From assembly GCF_035984415.1 (NCBI RefSeq), contig NZ_CP130720.1:4340001-4404000 (forward strand): a DNA stretch of 64,000 nt, read 5' to 3'. Shown piece by piece: positions 24,398-32,655 of this stretch. Below the pieces are notes generated by a model. It was not told the DNA's origin and did no database searches. It worked only from the letters and a program-made list of their open reading frames with translations. Origin of the DNA: Streptomyces sp. NBC_01296 (GTDB lineage: Bacteria; Actinomycetota; Actinomycetes; Streptomycetales; Streptomycetaceae). The position numbers were made by a program, and so were the translations under genes. Each line of letters opens with the position of its first letter. The first letter of the stretch is position 1.

Positions 24398-26311
24398 TCA
24401 GGCGGGGCCGATCACCGGCCCCTCGTGCCAGCCCACCCCGTCACGCCAGTAGTGCTGCAGCCGGCGGTCCGTGCGCAGGACGATGACCTCCAGGTTGAAC
24501 CCGAAGCTGCCCTGAAGCATCCCGGTGACGGCGAGCGCGTCGTGGCCGAAGGCGGCGCTGCGGCTCCAGGCGGAGCCGGAGGCGTTGCCGCGCCACCAGT
24601 GCTCGATGCGGCCGCCCGCCACGACCGCGCACAGCTCGTAGTTCCCGGCGGTGTCCTCGTCGGCCGCCCCGTACTGCGCCTCGATCAGGCAGGGCGCGGA
24701 GGTGATCCCGCTGCCGAAGACCTCCCCGGGGCGCCAGGCGAACCCGTTCGGGTCGTCGCGCCACCACAGCTGCATCCGGCCGTCCGTACGGGTGGCGACG
24801 AGGTCGAGGTGGCGGCTGCGGGTCTGGATCAGGGCGGGCCCGAAATGAGCGATGTCGGAGGCGAAGCGGCCGCCGTCGTTCCAGGTCCAGGGGGCGCCGT
24901 TGATCCGCCACCAGTGGTTCAGGCGGCCGTCGGCGGTACGGACGACCACCTCGAAGTTGCCCGGCTTGCCGTAGTCGCTCTGGATGAACGCCGGCGTCGA
25001 GCCGATCGCCGCGTCGCCCGGCCCGAAGGCGCCGCCGTCGCGCCAGACGCCGGCGGACTGCTCGTAGTACCAGTGGCGCAGCCGGCCGCCGGTGGTCACG
25101 TGCAGGGACTCCATGTTCCGGTTGTAGGTGGTGCCGGTGAAGGCGGGCTGGCCCGAGGCGTCGTTCGCGTAGGACTTGGCGCGGGCCCACGGGTAGGGGG
25201 CGTCGCCCTCGCGCCACCAGTGCTGGAGGCGGCCGCCGCCGGCGGCGGCGAGCATCTCGAAGTTGCGGTGGGCGCGGCCGTTGCCGCTCTCGTAGACGTT
25301 GCCGGTGTGCAGGCGGCGCTTGCTCCACGGGTCGATGTTGGTGCCGCGCAGGCCGCATTTGGCCCAGTAGTCGATCTTGACCTCGCCGTAGGCGATCCGG
25401 CCGTATCCGCCGACGTGGTAGCCCGTCCCCCAGGAGTTCTTGAACAGCCAGCAGCCGGCGGCGTCGTCGTAGCCGACGATCAGCACGCAGTGGCCGCCCG
25501 CGAGGCGGTCGCTGGTGCGGTGGTAGACGCCGGAGCCGAGGCCGAAGAAGTCGTCGTACACGTCGAAGCAGGCGGTCAGCGGGCCGACGGTGTCGAGCCA
25601 GACCTTCTGCTGCTCGACATCGCCGAGGCGGACGTAGTCGGTGATCCGGACGGTACGGCCGGACCGGTCCCAGCTGGGCGTGTACTCGGCGCGCCAGGCG
25701 TCGCGGCGGTCGGCGGGGACGGTGGAGGGCGGCGGGGAGTAGGGCCAGCAGTCCGGATCGGCGAGGCCGCCGTTGGTCTTGACCCAGTCGAGGGCGGTCT
25801 CCGGGTTGGAGCCCTGGCCGCAGGTGAACTTCAGACCGTCGTGGACGTCCCCCTCGGACCGCTCCGCCCATACGTCGTGCTCGATGCGGGCCATGGACTC
25901 GACGAGGCCCGCGGCCCCGAAGGCCCAGCAGGAGCCGCACGGGTTCTGGTCCTTGACCTTGGTGATCCAGGGCCAGCCCCAGCGGGCCCGCCAGTCGACG
26001 GCGGCGGGGCGGGCTGCGACGACCGGCCCGCCCTGCGCTGCGGGCAGCAGCCCGTGGGCGGCGCGGCGCCGGGTGAGGTGCGGATTGCCGCTCTCGTGCC
26101 CGATGAGCCCGCGCAGGTCGACGGCGCCCGCCTCCTCGGCGGGCGTGAGGTTCGCCCCGGGTTCCAGGCCGAGGGAGGGCCGGGGCACGGCCTCCTCGTC
26201 GGCGAGGTGCTCGATGACGGACCAGCGCGCTCCGTGCTCCACGAGCTGCGCGCGCAGCTCCCCCACCGTCTGGACAGAATCGGACTCAGGCTCGACAGAC
26301 TGCTCCGGCAT
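24398..26311 (-). CDS. Papain-family (C1) cysteine peptidase with tryptophan-rich propeller-like repeats
   Basis: A 637-residue protein. Residues 1-100 are a hydrophilic propeptide-like region. The peptidase (about 105-340) has the catalytic set QNPCGSCWAF, GGHCVLIVGYD and FKNSWGTGY (Gln, Cys, His, Asn). The C-terminal half (about 345-637) has six repeats of the type RLQHWWR, RLRHWYYEQ, RLNHWWRING, RMQLWWRDD, RIEHWWRGN and RLQHYWRDG, each about 50 residues, resembling a PLL-type beta-propeller lectin. No signal peptide is evident, so export is uncertain and could use another route. Downstream is the inhibitor gene. Upstream is the terminator of the neighbouring gene. A role in competition or predation is an inference. 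Confidence 0.85.
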   Translation of the reverse strand: MPEQSVEPESDSVQTVGELRAQLVEHGARWSVIEHLADEEAVPRPSLGLEPGANLTPAEEAGAVDLRGLIGHESGNPHLTRRRAAHGLLPAAQGGPVVAARPAAVDWRARWGWPWITKVKDQNPCGSCWAFGAAGLVESMARIEHDVWAERSEGDVHDGLKFTCGQGSNPETALDWVKTNGGLADPDCWPYSPPPSTVPADRRDAWRAEYTPSWDRSGRTVRITDYVRLGDVEQQKVWLDTVGPLTACFDVYDDFFGLGSGVYHRTSDRLAGGHCVLIVGYDDAAGCWLFKNSWGTGYHVGGYGRIAYGEVKIDYWAKCGLRGTNIDPWSKRRLHTGNVYESGNGRAHRNFEMLAAAGGGRLQHWWREGDAPYPWARAKSYANDASGQPAFTGTTYNRNMESLHVTTGGRLRHWYYEQSAGVWRDGGAFGPGDAAIGSTPAFIQSDYGKPGNFEVVVRTADGRLNHWWRINGAPWTWNDGGRFASDIAHFGPALIQTRSRHLDLVATRTDGRMQLWWRDDPNGFAWRPGEVFGSGITSAPCLIEAQYGAADEDTAGNYELCAVVAGGRIEHWWRGNASGSAWSRSAAFGHDALAVTGMLQGSFGFNLEVIVLRTDRRLQHYWRDGVGWHEGPVIGPA

Positions 26312-26432
26312 ACCGGCCCCCCAGCTGCAACCGTTCGGATGCGAGATCCGGGAGCGTCCATCCGGGGGCGGGGCGCGTCAAGGGTGTCTGCGAGGTCGCG
26401 CGGTCGCACAGGGGGTCGTACGGGGCACGCGC

Positions 26433-26469
26433 GTCCGCCCCCGGTGTCCGGGGGACACCGGGGGCGGAC
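26433..26469 (-). terminator. Terminator hairpin between the proline-rich gene and the peptidase gene
   Basis: GTCCGCCCCCGGTGTCC pairs perfectly with GGACACCGGGGGCGGAC around a 3-nt loop. It stands 18 bp after the proline-rich gene stop. Confidence 0.85.
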
Positions 26470-26486
26470 GGGGGCTCGGCGCGGAG

Positions 26487-27488
26487 CTACTCGGCCGGGT
26501 CCGGGGCGGGGGCCGGGGCGGCCTCCGGCATGCCGGGCAGGCCGAGACCGGTGAACAGGGCGACCACGGTGGTGCCGAGGTCGTTCACGACGTCCGTGGC
26601 CTTGTCCTTGGCGTTGGTCGTGCAGCCGCAGGGGCCGGCCGCCTTGGCGACTTCGTCGACGGACGCCTTGAGGTGGTCGACCGCGGCGGCGACGAGGTCG
26701 AGGGGCGCACCGGCCCTGGCAGCCCGCGCGGAGACGGGGGCGACGGCGGGCAGGGGCGCCGGGGCCGCGGCCGGGAGGGTGACGGGCTTGGCGACCTCGG
26801 CGGGCGGCATGGCCATGTCGACCGGGGGCTTGGCCACCGCGGCGGGGGGCTTGGCCGCCTCCACCGGCTTCGCGGCCTCGACCGGGGGCTTCGCGGCCTC
26901 GGCCGGGGGCTTGGCCACCTCCGCGGGAGGCTTCGCCGCCTCGACCGGAGGCTTCGCGGCCTCGGCGGGCGGCTTGGCGGCCTCCGCCGGGGGCTTCGCC
27001 GCGTCGGCCGGGGGCTTGGCCACCTCCGCCGGGGGCTTCGCCGCCTCGACCGGAGGCTTGGCCACCTCCGCGGGAGGCTTGGGCAGGACCACCGGGGCCG
27101 CCGGGGCGTCGGCCGGGGGCTTGGCCGGGGCCTCGGGTGCGGTGGGCGCGGCCGGGGCGGCCGGGGCAACCGCCGCGAACGTCTGCTTCAGGCCCGCGAG
27201 AGCCGCGTCGATCTTCTGCTTGTGCGCGGCCAGGGCCGCCTCCGGGAGCTTCCCGTCCGGCGACTTGAGGACCTCCCCGAGGAAGTTGGTGACGGGCGTG
27301 ATCAGCACGCCTGCCGAGCCCAGTGCCTGCACCTGCGCGGTCAGCGCCTCGGTACCCGGGATGGACTTCTTCGCCACGGGCGCCGACGGCCTGGCGGGGG
27401 CGTTGGCCGCGCCGGCCAGACCGGGGGACGCGGACAGCAGCGTCACGCAGAGGGCGGCGGGGAGGGTGTAGCGGGTGATGCGGTGCAA
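26487..27488 (-). CDS. Secreted Ala/Pro/Lys-rich repeat protein
   Basis: A 333-residue exported protein starting at TTG (27488) with AGGAGAG upstream. A signal peptide is seen (RYTLPAALCVTLLSASPGLAG). A helical domain follows (about 40-120), then about 14 repeats of AKPPAEV/AKPPVEA-type units (about 125-235) that would form a rigid wall-spanning rod. A final domain (about 245-310) contains GPCGCTT, a possible disulfide or metal site. The codons of the repeat region are nearly identical. Such proteins may be envelope-associated. No homologue with a known function comes to mind. Confidence 0.75.
   Translation of the reverse strand: MHRITRYTLPAALCVTLLSASPGLAGAANAPARPSAPVAKKSIPGTEALTAQVQALGSAGVLITPVTNFLGEVLKSPDGKLPEAALAAHKQKIDAALAGLKQTFAAVAPAAPAAPTAPEAPAKPPADAPAAPVVLPKPPAEVAKPPVEAAKPPAEVAKPPADAAKPPAEAAKPPAEAAKPPVEAAKPPAEVAKPPAEAAKPPVEAAKPVEAAKPPAAVAKPPVDMAMPPAEVAKPVTLPAAAPAPLPAVAPVSARAARAGAPLDLVAAAVDHLKASVDEVAKAAGPCGCTTNAKDKATDVVNDLGTTVVALFTGLGLPGMPEAAPAPAPDPAE
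26785..27132. repeat. 21-bp-unit repeat array inside the proline-rich gene
   Basis: About fourteen imperfect copies of a 21- or 24-bp unit coding AKPPxEx. Copies differ only at a few bases, and such arrays easily change copy number by recombination. Confidence 0.8.
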
Positions 27489-27742
27489 GATCTCTCTCCT
27501 GTTCAGAGGCAGAGCGGTGACATGGGACGTGGGACACGGGACATGTCGGGGGCACGGGACTTGCCCCTGTCCACTCACGGCCACTCCGTCACATCCGGCA
27601 ACCGGAGGCCGGCGCGCGCACCCCGGTGAAACGCCCTGAACTCGGCGCGCCAACTCCTGTGACCTGCACGGATCGCTTCACTCTTCAGCTGTGCTGCACC
27701 CTCGTGACGACCTCACCCTGCGTGATCGCCGCGGCCTCGGTA

Positions 27743-27785
27743 CCTCCACCCCGGCCTGCCCCCCTTCGTCAGGCCGGAGTGGAGG
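27743..27785 (-). terminator. Hairpin overlapping the stop of the MFS gene
   Basis: CCTCCAC-CGGCCTG on the left pairs with CAGGCCGG-GTGGAGG on the right around a short loop. The stem contains the stop codon of the minus-strand MFS gene. Confidence 0.6.
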
Positions 27786-29337
27786 AGTGCTCCGCCTGCC
27801 GGTCGGCGGCCCTCGGGCCGGGCCGACCCATCCGGTCGGACGGACCGATCCGGTCTCCCCGGCGCCCCTTGCGGCCTTGGCGGGCGGGCGCCAGCCCGTA
27901 CAGCGCCAGGCCGATGGCCAGCAGGAACACGGCGCAGGCCGCCTCGAAGGCGAACGCGTACCCGCCCGTCGCGGCCGCCGGGTCCCCGGCGGCCAGCAGG
28001 GAGGCCGTCCGGGCGTCGGCGGCCGAGGTGATCAGGGCGAGGCTGATGGTCGGCCCGGCCAGGATGGCGGTGTTGACCACCGCCCCGGCGAGGGCGGACT
28101 GCTCCTCCGGGACCCCGCTGACGGCCCCCGGCACCGCGGCGGACATCAGCGTGCCGATGCCGGCCGAGAGGATGACCAGGCCCGCGAGGACGTACGGCGT
28201 CGAGCCCGTGCGCAGCCCCACGCCGCCGATCAGGAAGAGGCCGGCGGCGATGACCGCCAGTCCCCCCACCGCCACCGCGCGGATGCCGAGGCGGGCCACG
28301 ATCCGGCCCGCGACGAAGCCGACACCGAGCAGCATCGCGCTGTACGGGATGAAGGCCAGGGCGTTCTGCAGCGCCGAATAGCCGCGTACCTGCTGGAAGT
28401 AGAGGGCCAGCAGGAAGGCGGTGCTCGCGCCGATCGCCGGGCCGAGCAGCGCGCAGACCAGCGCGGTCGCGCGGTAGCGCGAGGCGAGGAAGCCGGGTGG
28501 CAGCAGGGGGGCGCGCACGCGCTGCTGGGCGGCGACGAACACGGCGAGCAGGACCGCGCCGAGCGCGAGCGGGGCGAGGACCTGCGGCGCGGCCCAGCCG
28601 TGCGGGCCGACCATCACGAAGCCGTAGCCGAGGGTGGAGAGCGCGAGGGTGCCGAGTACCGCGCCGAGGAGGTCCACGGGGACCCGTACGGGCGCGGGCC
28701 CGGCCGGCAGCGACCGGGGGGTGAGGGCCAGTACGGCCGCGGCCGCGGCGGCGAGCAGTCCGAAGCTCCACCGCCAGTTCAGCCAGGCGACGAGCGCCCC
28801 GCTGAGCACGATGCCGACGGCGGCGCCGAGGCTGGCCAGCAGACCCCAGCGGGCCAGCGCGGTGGCCCTGGCCCTGCCCTCGGGGAAGACGACCCGCAGC
28901 AGTGCCATGGCCGCCGGGGCGGCGAGGGCTGCCCCGCAGCCCTGGAGGAAGCGGGCGGCGAGGACGGTGTGCGAGCTGGGGGCCAGCGCCGCGGCGAGCG
29001 AGGCGACGGCGAACAGGGCCGTGCCCCGGGTGAACAGCCGGCGCTGCCCGATCCGGTCGGTGAGCCGCCCGCCGAGCAGCAGCAGCCCGCTGAAGGCCAG
29101 GCCGTACGCGGCGCTGTCGATGATGAGGTCGACCCGGCTCAGGCCGAGTTCCCGCTGCATGGCCGGACCGGCGGCGAACGTCACCGAGACCGAGGCGTTG
29201 AGCATGAGCTGCAGGGCGCCGAGGATGGCGAACCGCGCCCAGGTGTTCCCCGGAGGCGGGGCGGCCAGGGACTCGGCGTGGGCATGGGACCGGGCCTTCA
29301 CCTGGGCCTGGGCCCGGGCCTCTGGGGAGTCGTCCAT
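27769..29337 (-). CDS. MFS drug exporter, EmrB/QacA type
   Basis: A 522-residue membrane protein with about fourteen helices, the layout of the drug:H+ antiporter-2 group. The motif GGRLTDRIGQRRLF lies between helices 2 and 3, and RFLQGCGAALAAPAAMALL follows in helix 4-5. A hydrophilic N-terminus (about 35 residues) and a basic C-terminal tail flank the membrane part. The gene is downstream of a quinone oxidoreductase gene on the same strand and separated by a 12-bp tandem repeat. It may export a toxic aromatic compound, but this is inferred. Confidence 0.9.
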   Translation of the reverse strand: MDDSPEARAQAQVKARSHAHAESLAAPPPGNTWARFAILGALQLMLNASVSVTFAAGPAMQRELGLSRVDLIIDSAAYGLAFSGLLLLGGRLTDRIGQRRLFTRGTALFAVASLAAALAPSSHTVLAARFLQGCGAALAAPAAMALLRVVFPEGRARATALARWGLLASLGAAVGIVLSGALVAWLNWRWSFGLLAAAAAAVLALTPRSLPAGPAPVRVPVDLLGAVLGTLALSTLGYGFVMVGPHGWAAPQVLAPLALGAVLLAVFVAAQQRVRAPLLPPGFLASRYRATALVCALLGPAIGASTAFLLALYFQQVRGYSALQNALAFIPYSAMLLGVGFVAGRIVARLGIRAVAVGGLAVIAAGLFLIGGVGLRTGSTPYVLAGLVILSAGIGTLMSAAVPGAVSGVPEEQSALAGAVVNTAILAGPTISLALITSAADARTASLLAAGDPAAATGGYAFAFEAACAVFLLAIGLALYGLAPARQGRKGRRGDRIGPSDRMGRPGPRAADRQAEHSSTPA

Positions 29338-29390
29338 GCCGCGAGTCTGGCAGTCGCCGTCAGCGGCGGGAGGCGCCGTGGGGCCAGTCC

Positions 29391-29449
29391 GTCAGGTCTG
29401 CCGTCGGGTCTGCCGTCAGGTCTGCCGTCAGGTCTGCCGTCAGGACTCC
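29391..29449. repeat. 12-bp tandem repeat ending at the oxidoreductase stop codon
   Basis: Four copies of GTCAGGTCTGCC (one with GTCGGG) then a partial copy. The last copy contains the stop codon of the oxidoreductase gene on the minus strand. The unit is a multiple of three. Confidence 0.9.
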
Positions 29450-30423
29450 TTCGGCAGCAACACCACGCGGCTGCCGTGCAGTTCGCCGTCCTCGATGCGC
29501 CGGTGCGTACGGGCCGCCTCCGACAGGGGGACCCGCTCGACGGAGCGGGCGCGCAGCTTTCCGTTCGCCATCAGGCGGTTGATCGACCCGGCGGCCTCGG
29601 CGAGTTCGGCGGCGGTGGCGTGCGAGATCACGAAGCCGACGACGGAGCCGTCCTTCATGTAGAGCGGCCCGGCGGGCAGGACGGGCTGGGAGCGGGCGCC
29701 GGCGAGGAGCACGATCCGCCCGCGGGGGGCGAGGAGTTCGACGGCGGCGGCCAGGTCGTTGGTACCCGAGGTGTCGATGTGGACGTCGATCCCCTGCGGG
29801 CTGAACTCGCGGATGCGGGCGGCCAGTTCGAGGTCCTTGTAGTCGAGGACGGTCTCGGCGCCCAGCGCCCGGCAGTGCTCGGCGTCGCGCGCAGCGGCGG
29901 TGGCGACGACCCGGGCCCCGGCTTCGACGGCCATGACGATCAGGGCGCTCCCCACGTTCCCGGCGGCGCCGGCGACGAGCACGGTCTCCCCGGGGCGGAC
30001 CCGGCCGTGGGTGAACAGGGCGAGGTACGCGGTGCCGGCGGGGTGCACGACCGCGACCGCCTCGGCGGCGTCCGTGGCGGCGGGCAGCCGGTAGAGGCGG
30101 TCGGCCGGGACCACGGCCTGTTCGGCGGCGGCGCCCTGGCGGCCGCCGTGGCCGAGGCTGTTGCACCAGACGCGGTCGCCGGGGGCGAAGCCCGCCGCGC
30201 CGGGTCCGGCCGACACGACCGTACCGACCAGGTCGCGGCCGATGACGAAGGGGAACTCGACGGGGGTGCGGAACAGCCCGGACCGCACGAAGGTGTCCAC
30301 CGGGTTGACGGACACCGCCTCGACCTCGACGAGGACGTCCGTCGGGCCGGGGGTCGGAGGGGCCATCTCGCCGTAGCGGATGTTCTCGGCGGGGCCCAGT
30401 TCTTCGATGAAAGCTGCACGCAT
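29440..30423 (-). CDS. NADPH:quinone reductase-like oxidoreductase
   Basis: A 327-residue medium-chain dehydrogenase/reductase without catalytic zinc. An N-terminal GroES-like domain (about 1-125) with VNPVDTFVRSG is followed by a Rossmann domain with the coenzyme motif AGAAGNVGSALI. The lack of the zinc-binding Cys/His pattern points to quinone reductase. Start is ATG at 30423 with GCGAGGA upstream. It is followed by the MFS exporter gene. It may deal with a quinone or reactive carbonyl. Confidence 0.9.
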   Translation of the reverse strand: MRAAFIEELGPAENIRYGEMAPPTPGPTDVLVEVEAVSVNPVDTFVRSGLFRTPVEFPFVIGRDLVGTVVSAGPGAAGFAPGDRVWCNSLGHGGRQGAAAEQAVVPADRLYRLPAATDAAEAVAVVHPAGTAYLALFTHGRVRPGETVLVAGAAGNVGSALIVMAVEAGARVVATAAARDAEHCRALGAETVLDYKDLELAARIREFSPQGIDVHIDTSGTNDLAAAVELLAPRGRIVLLAGARSQPVLPAGPLYMKDGSVVGFVISHATAAELAEAAGSINRLMANGKLRARSVERVPLSEAARTHRRIEDGELHGSRVVLLPKES

Positions 30424-30543
30424 GAGGCGATCCTCGCAAGGCCCCCCAAGGTTCGCGCACAGCACCGCGAAGGCTTCGTCAACTCCCGGGGCGGGATGCG
30501 GGGACGAGGCCCGTCCCGGGTTCCGTACCGGATCCGGGAAAGG

Positions 30544-30580
30544 CCGAAGGGCCGCTACGGGGGTGTGAGCGGCCCTTCGG
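30544..30580 (-). terminator. Terminator of the FMN reductase gene
   Basis: CCGAAGGGCCGCT pairs perfectly with AGCGGCCCTTCGG across a short loop. It lies about 65 bp after the FMN reductase stop on the minus strand. Confidence 0.85.
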
Positions 30581-30645
30581 AGAGGGGGGAACGTGCAGGA
30601 GCTGGCGACTCCGGCCTATGGGGCGGATCGGCGGGGACCGACCGG

Positions 30646-31224
30646 TCAGAGGCCCGCGGCGGCGTTGGCGCGGGTCTCGCGGATCTTCGTGCCGAGCGCG
30701 GAGAGCAGCCCCTGCAGGATCTCGACGGTGGTCTCGTCGGTCAGGTTGCCGCCGTCGTCGAAGCGCTCCTGGGCCCGGAAGATCATGAGCTCGGGCTTGC
30801 CGACGACCTTGGAGTCCGTCCACAGGAACATCTGGCGCAGCGCGAGCTGGGCGCGCACGGTGCCGAAGTTGGTCTGCGCGGCGCCGGCGATCGCGATCGG
30901 CTTGCCGGTCAGCGAGGAGTTGAGGGCCGGGCGGCTCGCCCAGTCCAGGGCGTTCTTCAGCACACCGGGGATCCCGTAGTTGTACTCGGGGGTGGCGATG
31001 AAGATGCCGTCCGCCTCGGCGATGCGGCGCCGCAGATCGGCCACGGCGACCGGGGAGGGCTCGACGTCGTGGTCGGTGTCGTAGGGCGGGATGTCGCGCA
31101 GGCCCTCGTAGATCTCGATGGCCAGGTCACCGGGGGCGAACTTCTGGGCGGCCCGCACGAGGGCGCTGTTGTACGAGGCGCCGCGCAGGCTGCCGGAGAT
31201 GGCCAGGATCTTGAGCTCGGGCAT
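30646..31224 (-). CDS. NADPH-dependent FMN reductase
   Basis: A 192-residue flavodoxin-fold enzyme starting MPELKILAISGSLRGASYN, the nucleotide-binding loop of this family. PEYNYGIPGVLKNALDWASRP is the typical catalytic/dimer segment. Such enzymes reduce quinones, azo compounds or nitro groups, or supply reduced flavin. Start is ATG at 31224 with GGAAGGA upstream. It is divergent from pirin gene 2, with operators between them, so it probably belongs to the same regulated set. Confidence 0.92.
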   Translation of the reverse strand: MPELKILAISGSLRGASYNSALVRAAQKFAPGDLAIEIYEGLRDIPPYDTDHDVEPSPVAVADLRRRIAEADGIFIATPEYNYGIPGVLKNALDWASRPALNSSLTGKPIAIAGAAQTNFGTVRAQLALRQMFLWTDSKVVGKPELMIFRAQERFDDGGNLTDETTVEILQGLLSALGTKIRETRANAAAGL

Positions 31225-31356
31225 GAACTGTCCTTCCGCAAAGGTGACATGCGCAGCGAATGCCGAATCCGGCATGCCCCTGCGAGGTGAACGTCGGTGA
31301 ATGAGCAGGAGTCTGTCCGCGCACGGGATGCGCCGACAACGGCGGTCGGCGGTATC

Positions 31357-31425
31357 TGTCAGTTATCCGCGGGCGGGTCGGTCCGCAGGACTTGATCGAG
31401 GACGGGCCCTCCCGTATAACTGACA
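31357..31425. promoter_or_regulatory. Inverted pair of TGTCAGTTAT sites in the divergent promoter region
   Basis: TGTCAGTTAT at 31357-31366 and its exact complement ATAACTGACA at 31416-31425 flank 49 bp. They may be two operator half-sites of one regulator. Confidence 0.55.
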
Positions 31426-31436
31426 TCGAACTGAAC

Positions 31437-31452
31437 TGAACTGTACGGTTCA
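31437..31452 (+). promoter_or_regulatory. TetR-type operator upstream of pirin gene 2
   Basis: TGAAC-TGTACG-GTTCA, with a perfect 5-bp inverted repeat, preceded by additional GAACT repeats. The same pattern recurs at 35161 and 42250, next to the TetR gene and the narK operon. Confidence 0.7.
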
Positions 31453-31496
31453 TTCGACCGCAGAGCGACGAGCCCCGAACGAAGAGAGAAGGCATC

Positions 31497-32387
31497 ATGA
31501 CCACGCAGGTTTCCGCTGTCGAGACCACCGCGATCCGTTCGGTGATCGACGTACTGCAGCCGGTCCACACCCTGGAGGGCGAGGGCTTCCCGGTCCGCCG
31601 CCCCTTCCCCACCCCGCAGATCCCGCAGCTGGACCCCTTCCTGATGGTCGACCAGGTCGGCCCGGTGGACCTCGGCCCGGGCGAGCCCAAGGGCGCCCCC
31701 GACCACCCGCACCGCGGCTTCGAGACCATCGCCTACGTGCTGGAGGGCGACATCGAGTACGCCGACTCCACCGGCAACCGCGGGGTCGTCCCGCCCGGCG
31801 CCGTGCAGTGGCTGACGGCGGGCGCGGGCGTGGTGCACTCCGCCCAGCCGACCGACGCCTTCCGCGCGGCCGGGGGCCTCCAGCACAACCTGCAGATCTG
31901 GGTGAACCTGCCCGCCGCCCGCAAGGGGCTGCGGCCGCGCACCCAGAACCACGGCGCGGCGCAGATCCCGGTGGTCCGGAACCTGGACGGCTCCTGGTTC
32001 AAGGTCATCGCGGGCTCGGCGCTCGGCGTGACCGGCCCCTTCGACACCCAGGTCCCGGTGACGGTCGTGCACGCCTCGATCGCCCCGGGCGCGAGCGCCG
32101 AACTCCCGGCGCCGGCGGGCCGCAACGCGGCGGTGTACGTCCTGTCCGGCAGCGGCAGGGTCGCCTCGAGCGAGCTGGCCGACGGCGAACTGGCCGTACT
32201 CGGGGACGACGGCGACACGGTGCGCGTCGAGGGCGGCCCGGTCGGCGCCGACCTGCTCTTCCTGACGGGCGAGCCGATCGGCGAACCGGTCTTCCGCAGC
32301 GGCCCGTTCGTGATGAACACCGCCGAGGAGATCGACCAGGCCTTCGACGACTACGCGGCGGACCGCCTGGGCCGCTACGAGGACTGA
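31497..32387 (+). CDS. Pirin family protein (second), atypical metal site
   Basis: A 296-residue bicupin pirin. Motifs are HPHRGFETIAYVLEG in the N-terminal cupin and FRSGPFVMNTAEEIDQAFDDYAADRLG at the end. The segment corresponding to His-x-Glu reads VVHSAQP, so the usual glutamate is replaced by alanine and the metal site is probably altered. It is divergent from the FMN reductase gene and sits under an operator shared with the TetR gene, which suggests it belongs to the nitrite/aryl cluster. Oxygenase activity in this pirin is therefore uncertain. Confidence 0.9.
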   Translation: MTTQVSAVETTAIRSVIDVLQPVHTLEGEGFPVRRPFPTPQIPQLDPFLMVDQVGPVDLGPGEPKGAPDHPHRGFETIAYVLEGDIEYADSTGNRGVVPPGAVQWLTAGAGVVHSAQPTDAFRAAGGLQHNLQIWVNLPAARKGLRPRTQNHGAAQIPVVRNLDGSWFKVIAGSALGVTGPFDTQVPVTVVHASIAPGASAELPAPAGRNAAVYVLSGSGRVASSELADGELAVLGDDGDTVRVEGGPVGADLLFLTGEPIGEPVFRSGPFVMNTAEEIDQAFDDYAADRLGRYED

Positions 32388-32498
32388 CCGCAACGGTGGC
32401 GCCGCCGGAAGCCGGCCGCCCCGGCCACAGCCGCCGCAACCGCCACCGCCGGCCTCACCGGGCCGTCCCTGCACCGACCTGCACCGACCGGCGCCGGC

Positions 32499-32652
32499 TC
32501 AGATGCGCCGAGGATGCCGCGCGAACAAGGCGCGGGCCCGTACGAGGTCTTCGGGAGCAGCCGCACCGCGCTTGGGCAGCACGAAGTCCGGCCCGGTCTC
32601 GGGGTGGCGGTCGTGCCAGGGCTGGGCGGGGCCGACCCCGGCACGACCGCTG
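32499..32652 (-). pseudogene. Possible remnant of a gene 3' end
   Basis: A minus-strand frame reads QPWHDRHPETGPDFVLPK and then RGAAAPEDLVRARALFARHPRRI to a stop. Codon use is typical of real Streptomyces genes, but no start or upstream part exists; a neighbouring gene ends directly before it. It may be the tail of a lost gene. Confidence 0.3.
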
Positions 32653-32655
32653 GGG

